Shown piece after piece: positions 54,877 through 64,000 of a DNA stretch of 64,000 nucleotides; the first letter of the stretch is position 1; each line of letters starts with the position of its first letter. This DNA is from Oscheius sp. JU75 (lineage: Eukaryota > Nematoda > Chromadorea > Rhabditida > Rhabditidae): the NCBI GenBank assembly GCA_037178855.1, contig JASJZC010000006.1, positions 2,170,001 to 2,234,000 on the forward strand, read 5' to 3'. A program made the position numbers and the translations under genes. The notes under the pieces were generated by a model, which worked only from the letters and a program-made list of their open reading frames with translations, searched no databases and was not told where the DNA came from.

Positions 54877-56669
54877 CTAAGCGGTTTTATTGTTGGCCTG
54901 TTCCGTGCTCTTGCCGATGGTGTTCATCACCTCACCACGAGCCAGACCGGACTTGGACGTCTGCTCTACCGACTTCGTCGTCTGCTTCAGCGACCTCTGG
55001 ACCTTTTTCTCGCCGTCTTTCTTTTCCTCTTGAGCTTTCTTCTTCTGCAGTCTCTTCTTGATCACGAACCAGTAGACAAGGGAGCCGACAAGTGCTAGCA
55101 GCATGAGCAGAACGATCACGATCCCGATGACAATTGCGACCTTCTTTCCAGTAGAAGAAGAACCATTGATTTTGCCGCTATCCAATCTCGAGGCAAAAGG
55201 CAGGCTATTGGCCTCTGCAGTGGTAGTCGGGACAACGTAATCCGTCTCCATTTCCTCGTCCTCCAAGCTCAGCTGCTCCTTCAACTTTTCGTAGACGTCC
55301 TTTTCCAAGAGCTTTTTATTCCCACGAATTCTCAGCTTGACACTTCCATTCGACTTGAGCGTCTTCAGCTTGGGGAGGTCGATCTGGTCGAGTTCCTTGT
55401 TGTTCACAATCTCCAAAGCCAAGTCGTGTTTGCTGTCTATCTCCTGGATGTTCTGGAGAAGACTGAGATCCTTCAGATTGGTTCCGTTAAGCTCGACTTT
55501 TCCTTGGATGTGCGTCACTTGAGGCATTTTATTGTTCAGCTGTTCTTCTCCGATCGGGCTCTTGTTGTCTCGGAAGATTGTGCACTTAATCAGTTGATCA
55601 GCATCGGCAGGGTTGTGCAGCTCGTGAGTGTCACAAATTGCGTCGCAGTTGCTGTGGATATAGTGCTTCCATGCAGGTTGTCTAGCTGTGACATTGAACT
55701 TCTCGACGAGGCCTTCGTCACAGAGTAGCGGATTGTTGGTGAGCACTGAACAACTGCCTGTTTATTTAAAAAACTTGGAACTGACCGTTGCGATTGTTCT
55801 TGGTTCCTCCAACTTTCACAAAAGCCAGGGTTGTGAGATTTGTCTTGTCGAAAGTAACGCAGCTCACTTCAATTCCCTCCTCCTTGACTCCTTCCGGCAT
55901 TCCTCCTTCGATTGTGGCGTTTCCGGCGTTACTGAGACAATGAAAGTTGAGAAGACTGCAATGCGCAAGTTCAGACGTAGAGTACAAGATGTCAGAAGAA
56001 CATTCTAAATATGTTGAATGTTAGAAACCGCTTGTTCTTCTTGTTACCTCCGAACTCCTGAACATGGGAAGTATTATCCATTTTCAACATGTTCCACTTA
56101 GCGATCGACGTCTGATCCAGCTGACCATTTCCACTGATAGAGAGCGTTCCTCCTACAGCTTTTGGGTTGATATAGATAGTCTTCAGGGAAGGATTTCCAA
56201 GGATTACAAGGCCAACTGAGACGCTTTTCAACACAGGAAGTTCGATTGTTTCCAGATTGACCAAATGCTCAATCGTCAGATATTCTGAATTGTGCCAGAC
56301 TTAACGATAGAGCCAAGGACTTACTGATCTTCTCCAGCTTAGGGAACTTGAGATGCTTGATGTATTTCGAGGCTTTGATGATGAAACCACCCGTGAGTTC
56401 AGTCTTAGAAGCTGTCCATCGGTCAATCACATCCTGTTGCAGATCCTCCTTGTCGAAAGTGATAGACTTTCCTTCCGGCTGAACAATAGTTGCATTCACA
56501 CATTCTTTCATATCGCCCTTTTCAATGCCTAAAAATCAGAGTCAGCAGTAGAAGTAGCCCGCTACTCACATGGTGTGATGGTAGAAGAATCCGCAGTGGT
56601 AGCTACTTGGGATAGAAGAGGAGTCGCCAGCAGCAGCATCAGAAGAAGACGATCCAGAGAAGCAGCCAT
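54877..56669 (-). CDS. Receptor L-domain membrane protein (irld-like)
   Basis: Minus strand. A signal peptide (MAASLDRLLLMLLLATPLLS) is followed, after a short intron, by two receptor L-domain-like, leucine-rich regions: first from CVNATIVQPEGKSITF through HLKFPKLEKI, LVNLETIELPVLKSV and LVILGNPSLKTIYINP; second from HIQGKVELNGTNLKDL through LALEIVNNKELDQIDLPKL. A stalk rich in Thr/Ser, one membrane helix (VAIVIGIVIVLLMLLALVGS) and a basic, lysine-rich tail (KKRLQKKKAQEEKK) follow, ending EQANNKTA. No kinase domain follows. This matches the nematode family with insulin/EGF-receptor L domains but no kinase; several C. elegans members act in neurons, which is only family knowledge here. Confidence 0.8.
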
Positions 56670-57693
56670 CTTCGAAGACAGCAGCAGATGTTATGGGCTC
56701 TTTGTGGAGGAGAAGAGTTAGGGTAACTAGTCCTGACAGGTTACAGGATAACGAAGCGAAAAAAGAAAATTTACAACTTTCTAAACAATTTCTTGTTGAA
56801 AATTTTAATTAAACATAGTTAGAAACTGAGAAATTGCATCAAAACTGTGGCAAAAAAGGCAGAATCGAAACTATGAAAACGCTGTGGTGTCTGTGGTTGA
56901 CTCTGTTTGTTTATCCGAGGCCACGAAACAAAAGCAAAACAAAAAGATGTACATTGTTGCCAACTAATTAAGTCCTCAGAAAAAAGACGACGTATTCTGT
57001 TGCTACCAGCGAAAGACTGTCGACAGAGGAAAGAAACTAAGAGACAGAGAGACTGGGAAAAATTAGATGACCAGTAAAACCGTCGGCAGACACCCATCCA
57101 CCCGCAATGTCAGTGTCCCTTTAAAGGCACAAGCTCAGGAGAAAAAGATCAAGGCTTTGGAGGAGATCATCCGTCACAACAACGCTTAGATTCTGGTCTG
57201 TACTTTTTTGAGCAATAAACAGTTCCTCGATCCTTGTTTTTCCTTCTGTCCCATTGTTAGTCGTCTTCCAGTAAGAGTAAGTATCTGGAGTCCATTGCTC
57301 CATAGCGATGTGGAAAGATTTCTCAAGCTGTCCTGGTAAAAATTTTGTTAGTTAGATTGTGTCTCGTACAGTTCCTTGTTGTGGAAAACAAGAGGTCACC
57401 TGACCCGTGTGCTAGCTGTTTTGTTCCGACACAAGACACTATGGATTGTGCTCTGAAGAATATTATGTTCACAGTAAAACTTCATTTCGAAACATCAGTT
57501 TTAGTCATCAAGAATGCTCTAAAATTAGCTTATTCACACAGCCTATCAAGGACCTCCCCCGTGATGAACGTTCACTTGTTGACACAGTTTTGTTATCTTT
57601 GTTTCTGCCTCTAAAGCACCGACTCAGTACGATTGCTTCTTGATCACATTTATCAAAGTCTCTCGATAAGCTTTCATTCATTCTTCCTCAGTC
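56670..57693. other. Gap between L-domain and esterase genes
   Basis: No full gene. A short plus-strand frame near 57124-57189 (KAQAQEKKIKALEEIIRHNN, then stop) looks like the tail of a coiled-coil exon, but I could not join it to anything. The block at 57100-57124 repeats 54270-54297. Confidence 0.3.
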
Positions 57694-59753
<2,060 letters not shown>

Positions 59754-60299
59754 CTTGACCCGTAGCAATAAACATATTTACTTCAAACGAACTGAACGAA
59801 ATGACATAAGGACACATGTTGGTCATCTATTTGGAGAAACGTAGCATATAGACAGCCCACGCCAGAAGGTGAAGAGAGTCTAGCAGAACTTGCAATTTGT
59901 GCCAAATTCTCAGGTCACTGTCATTTGTAAAGGCAAAAATAACACGGACTGACGTGACAGAGATAAGCGTTGCTTATTACAAAAAGGTGGAAATTTATTG
60001 GAAGCTGGTTCGAACAAAATTAACAATAGTTTGCAGCGTAATCTTGTCGAATGTATACTTTCTATAAGTGGGATCAATCAGAAGAGGCAAAAACTTTTAT
60101 ATGATCTCCGTTACAGCACTGATTTTGATGCAGCGAAACCTGCAGCTTGGAAAACACTTCTTGCGAGTCGCTGTTGCGATTACAACTTTTTCATCTATGG
60201 CTGTGTACATGAAAATAAGCAGCTGATAACCAGTTCTCGAAGATTTTCCAGTGAACATAATTTGACTGTATTTCTAGGAGATCGAGTCCGTACCTTACC
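59754..60299. other. Gap after esterase
   Basis: AATAAAC near 59767 may be the esterase polyadenylation site. A plus-strand open frame of 101 codons at 59998-60303 has no domain or splice support. Confidence 0.3.
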
Positions 60300-60393
60300 A
60301 TGAAGTCCTGGTCGTGTCCACGATCCGCACAAATATCATCAAGCATACTTGACATGTCCTCTGCCTCATATCCAAGATACTCAATTTCCTCCT
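60300..60393 (-). CDS. Exon of unassigned minus-strand gene
   Basis: Flanked by CTTTCAG and GTAAGG, the minus strand reads EEIEYLGYEAEDMSSMLDDI then CADRGHDQDFM. Upstream on the same strand, about 60440-60535, lies a further open stretch (IKSFSMTLPEIFKYFKS, SLLTLATLPSNLI) that weakly recalls C. elegans F-box-associated regions. I cannot assemble a gene; it may be a fragment. Confidence 0.35.
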
Positions 60394-60651
60394 GAAAGTG
60401 ATACGTAGTTTTCAACTAAAATCAGATTAGAAGGAAGGGTTGCCAACGTCAGAAGGCTAAAATTTTTAAAATAGAGCCTTTGCGACTTGAAGTATTTGAA
60501 AATCTCGGGCAGTGTCATAGAGAATGACTTGATCCACCTAAATGTTAGTATCTTTGAAGCGTGAGAGCGAGTTCAATAGCAGCTCACAAGGGAAGCCTCT
60601 CAACTTAAGTTGGAGTTTGGCAACGAACAAGGTGCCCTTCGATAGCTCTAA

Positions 60652-60715
60652 ACATGGGTATAACGGGGTATATTGCCGAATTCGCTTAACCTCTCCCTGG
60701 TCCGAGATATGACAT
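60652..60715. repeat. Dispersed repeat shared with palindrome arms
   Basis: CATGGGTATAACGGGGTATATTGCCGAATTCGCTTAA matches CATGGGTATTACGAGATATATTGCCGAATTAGCTTAA at 10417-10453 and its mirror near 2285-2321. An older repeat. Confidence 0.6.
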
Positions 60716-61383
60716 CTTTAAAAACGGCGCCCCCGTATCATCTCGATGCCTCAGCCGCAGTCGTGAGACTTCGAAGGCACCAAAAATCATGGCAACGCAT
60801 ATAGTATGGTGGTGAGCGCGGTGGGCTGGGGGGCAATTTAGCTGGTTAGGATCCGAACAACATTTTTTTTAATGATAGTGGCGCCTGGTTCTCAATATAA
60901 CATCCTCTGGTAATCCTGTATTTTGCTTAATTTCTTCTTCCTTCTCTTCCTATTTGGTCTTTTTATTGCTTCTTTTTTGTTCCTAAAGTTTGCTATTGGG
61001 GAAACAGGAGACCACAGAGGATGACGTTGCTAGATAAGTTTCACACATTTTGTATTGTTTCACGCTCCTGTTTTTTCATGTTTTTATTCCATTATTGCAG
61101 AAAAATTGCTGTTTGCTGACTATCCAGAAGCTCTACGGACTGTTGGATGCTACTAGCTGCACTTTCTCTTGTAAAAAGCTGTCTTGTAGTGCCGGACGCC
61201 CTTTGGCCTGGAAAGGCATCAAATAGACGTCTGCATTGCCTTTTTTGGAAACCAAGTTAGTTTGAACTACTTCAACAGAAATGAATGAAAAGCGTGATCA
61301 GTGAACTATCGATCGGTCAAAGAAATTACCTGAAAGAAATATAACTTCGTTTGATGAAAACTCGAGTAAATTATCCCTTGCCG
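60716..61383. other. Gap, nothing recognised
   Basis: GC-richer near 60720-60840, then T-rich. One TTGTTTCA occurs near 61057-61064. No exon chain is visible. Confidence 0.3.
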
Positions 61384-61700
61384 CTACTTGGAAATCGGTT
61401 TGATTTGCCAGAGGACTTCGTCAACCGTTCGGTACTTTTCAGAGAACCTGACAGTTCCAGGAGAATCTTCAACTGCATTGGGCATACGAATCCCTTCATC
61501 CTCTACACAGGAGTCATCGTCGGATCCTTCGGAGATGTTTAGCTCTACAAAATGAAGATTCACCAACACTTCACTAACCTTCATCTTCCTCTTCAATTGT
61601 CATAGAGCTGGTGACAGAACTTTGCAAAATGACTTTCAATCGACTTGCCAGACAGCGCTCATCTCGACTCAATTCGGTATCTTTTTCCAGCCCAAATTCT
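61384..61700 (-). CDS. C-terminal exons of unassigned acidic protein
   Basis: Two minus-strand exons joined by a 38-nt intron. The first reads FGLEKDTELSRDERCLASRL...SSMTIEEEDE, the second (to the stop at 61384) NISEGSDDDSCVEDEGIRMP then AVEDSPGTVRFSEKYRT and ends WQIKPISK. Rich in Asp/Glu/Ser, no domain recognised. Upstream exons were not found, and an RTE fragment begins 200 bases away, so the gene may be broken. Confidence 0.4.
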
Positions 61701-61901
61701 TCAACCAGAAATCCAAGATTTTAGATGGGTTATGTGGAAAATAAAAAGTTTGCGCGTCGTGAAAACAAACATAAAGAAAAAGCACATAGTCACAGATAAA
61801 AGATGGAAAAAAAGTAAAAAAAAAAGTGCGTGCGGATCCGAACCAGCAAGCAATTGCATCCCAGCCCATCACCATGTTTTTTTGGGCCTTCGATGGAGTT
61901 C

Positions 61902-62432
61902 AGGCATTCGACACGATTGAGCATCCAGCCGCTTGGAAATCGCTCTATTAACATCCAAGAACAATGGCTCTCAAATCTTCGTTTTGCGGATGATATAGTA
62001 TTAGTCTCTACTTTCGCTGCTGCAGCTGAAAAAATGCTTCAAGAACTATCCGATGCCAGCAAAACGGTAGGATTAGAATTGAATATAGAAAATACATTTG
62101 TTATGTGCAACAGACGACCAGCAGTTATCAGAGTAGAAGGAGTGAGGATCCAATACAAGACCAAAGTAATCTACTTGGGCCAAAGAGTTTCGTTTGACAG
62201 GAACCCAGCACTTGAAATCTCAAGAAGGATCCGTGCTGCTTGGGAATGTGTCAACAAGTTCCACCAACCAGCAGGACCGTTTCCATTCGTCACAAGAGAA
62301 AAATCTTCATATCCTGTATGCAAGCGAAACATGGACTCTTCGAGAACGGGACTGTACGAAACTAGTGATCGCTTAGAGAAGAATGCTCCGAAGATGTCTT
62401 GGTGTCACTTTGCTGGATAGGCGGACAAACGA
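61902..62432 (+). mobile_element. RTE fragment with internal deletion
   Basis: Starts AGGCATTCGACACGATTGAG and matches 5997 onward of the element at 4146, but about 200 bases (6047-6240) are deleted, joining AAATCGCTCTAT to AACATCCAAG. It keeps the FADD box and SLGVTLLDRR-like region and ends at GGACAAACGAC. It also has small deletions near 62270 and 62320. Dead copy of the same family. Confidence 0.8.
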
Positions 62433-62532
62433 CTTAAGACGATCTGATACATTCGAGAAAAGAGTCCATACTTTTCTTCAGCATTTATGAACTTGTACTT
62501 TGTTCTCAACCTGCTTAAAATTTAGACGGCCC

Positions 62533-63400
62533 TAGATGCTTGAGACTCCTCTGCCTGGCGTTCGTTGAGAAGTGACAGCAGTTGTTCTCTTCTTACAAAA
62601 GATCTGCCAAGGCCTGTAGTTTTGAATGAAAATCACGAGTACTATTCCTTCGAGAAGACTGAAAGAGCCGACACCGCATACAATTGCCAGAGCGAAGCCT
62701 ATAAAAGGGGGATTTATCCCTGTTATAAGAATTTACCTTTAGCAGTAGGGCTTTTGGTGTAAATTGAAATAAATAGGCAGAAATAAGGGATGGCGATCAC
62801 TGATACAGGTACCACAACTTGCATAAACAGCTGTAGCATGAATTTGTGTTGCATTCGAGAAAGATTTGCTGACATTTGTGTTGTTGATGTCAGTTTGATT
62901 GACATAATCCAGTAGTAGAGACCAGGGATGGCTATTAGAAATACAAACCAGAAGACTATTGCAAGGCCAGCATGGGAAAGATATGACTCGAAGCTGCACG
63001 CGATGAAGTTGGGAATTTTTAGAAGTTCGATTGTTACACAGGACCATTCCTAAAAGAGTAAACAAATGAATCGGAAGCTATGAACCGCCTACTTTATTTA
63101 GCTCATTGAGGATGTCCTCCTGTGATTTGGCAAAATGCGCCCATTCTATCAAGCCAGCATTCACACATGTCAATGCATAAGCAGCACTGAGCAGAAAAAT
63201 GTATTTTATCGAATAGCCGTCAAAGCCCTTGATAATTTTGAAGCGGTAAAAGAACAAGTTGTAGGTCGTTGCGATACCCATCATTTCAAAAAACCATAGC
63301 ATTGAAACATACACATGAACAGGAATAGGCAATAGTAAGAAGCTGTCCAGATAGCCCATGTAAAAGGGGAAAAGAATAACAGGACGAGAAATGTTGCCCT
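62533..63400 (-). CDS. Serpentine chemoreceptor (SRH-like), partial
   Basis: Minus strand. Exon from about 63400: ISRPVILFPFYMGYLDSFLL, LPIPVHVYVSMLWFFEMMG, then SIKYIFLLSAAYALTCVNAG. A 38-45-nt intron leads to EWSCVTIELLKIPN, GLAIVFWFVFLIAIPGLYYW, the conserved MSANLSRMQHKFMLQLFMQ loop and VVPVSVIAIPYFCLFIS. The last exon has ALAIVCGVGSFSLLEGIVLV and QNYRPWQ, with a basic tail and a stop at 62535-62533. TM2 to TM7 are present, but no exon for TM1 is visible upstream, where a MITE begins at 63473. It is either truncated or its first exon lies beyond the window. Confidence 0.7.
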
Positions 63401-63472
63401 GAAAAAAATACTTTCTGGTTCAGTTTGTCCCAAATAAAGGGCCCGGATAGTCAAGTGAATAGGATAACGGAA

Positions 63473-63752
63473 TATAGTCCATTTCCAACGAATAGTGGCA
63501 CCTCAGTTTGAAGCCCGAAGCTCGGTGTTTGCGCGCCAAGAAGAAGTTTTCCCATTTTCTATTTTTCACCATCGAAAATGAGATCCGAATTACGAAAAGG
63601 AAACTGAAAACACACGAAAATCCAATTGTTAATTTAGGAATTAGAAAATTGGCTTTTTTTCGGCGCGCAAATCATGGCGGGACCCAAATTTCGTTTTCGA
63701 AAAACCTTTAAAGAATTGCCTCACTGCCGCTATTCGTTGGAAACAGACTATA
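63473..63752. mobile_element. Small MITE, TA-flanked
   Basis: About 280 bp with inverted ends TATAGTCCATTTCCAACGAA and TATAGTCTGTTTCCAACGAA (rc of 63733-63752). The similarity extends inward (GAATAGTGGCA/GAATAGCGGCA, and GTTTGCGCGCC/GATTTGCGCGCC). No coding capacity. Confidence 0.7.
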
Positions 63753-64000
63753 CAAAGAAAACGAAGTCTCGCCAGACTCGCAAGTTCAATCCCCGTGGTA
63801 TTACATGGAGGTAGTCTACCTTGGCATGTCTCGCCAGACTAGCCTGTACAGCGAATCCCGTAGCCTGAGCTACCTTGATCATTCAACGCGCTTATCTTCA
63901 CTCCAAGAACTCCCCAAGACTTTCCGGATGTGATCGGTCAGGTGAAATGCCTTAAGTACCGAAAAAAAGTTTTTTAAACAGCCCTAGTTTAATCTCTAGT
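63753..64000. other. Window end, nothing recognised
   Basis: TCTCGCCAGACT occurs twice (63766 and 63828) as a short direct repeat. No gene seen. Confidence 0.25.

Noticed and set aside
63756-63835. tRNA-like stretch (GTTCAATCC near 63788)
   Set aside because: Only the T-loop-like bases fit; no acceptor stem, D-arm or anticodon stem can be paired.

Overview
The window looks like a chromosome-arm segment of a rhabditid nematode, probably Caenorhabditis or a close relative. The evidence is nematode serpentine chemoreceptor genes, many introns of only 36-45 nt ending in TTTCAG-like acceptors, acceptor-like sites directly before several start codons (possible trans-splicing), RTE-type retrotransposons, a maT-type mariner, and complete nematode-style orthologues of FAAH, CAND1, mercaptopyruvate sulfurtransferase, an L-domain receptor and a carboxylesterase. 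All reading was done by eye; no search was run.

Layout. (1) 1-0.76 kb: relics of a receptor gene and of a TTAA-flanked MITE. (2) 1.05-11.69 kb: a giant inverted repeat with arms of about 3.09 kb that differ, as far as I can read, by one base in an A-run. Each arm carries two small secreted cysteine-rich peptide genes with C-x3-C-x3-C repeats, a small glycine-zipper protein gene, a possible 23-residue peptide gene and a decayed maT fragment. The spacer holds an RTE retrotransposon with its target-site duplication, and an intact-looking DD37D maT element nested in its tail. Before the RTE landed the palindrome loop was only about 148 bp. (3) 12.5-13.7 kb: a second non-LTR reverse transcriptase remnant. 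(4) 14.2-26.4 kb: a chemoreceptor gene, a long gene-poor gap and a FAAH gene, whose introns and intergenic DNA are crowded with TGTTTCA on both strands. This is the core of the nematode type I piRNA (21U-RNA) promoter motif, and most copies have a YRNT start site at the expected distance. I read this as a candidate 21U-RNA cluster. (5) 27.2-42.4 kb: a MITE and then an array of eleven divergent kinase-like genes and fragments. Every activation segment that can be read has lost the DFG aspartate, so these are pseudokinases. The last three are in mirror order and opposite orientation to the first ones. The turning point is a junction between a MITE copy and a kinase exon. (6) 43.9-53.7 kb: cand-1 (+) and an mpst gene (-), convergent. 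(7) 54.3-59.8 kb: a captured gene-tail repeat, an L-domain receptor (-) and a carboxylesterase (+). (8) 60.3-64 kb: unassigned minus-strand exons, another RTE fragment, a chemoreceptor (-) and a small MITE.

How it fits together. The conserved housekeeping-type genes are ordinary. The interesting parts are a candidate piRNA cluster embedded in and around the receptor and FAAH genes, and two independent inverted duplications, one of secreted peptide genes and one of pseudokinase genes. Fragments of one MITE family sit at or near edges of both duplications. This suggests, but does not prove, that the MITE helped build them.
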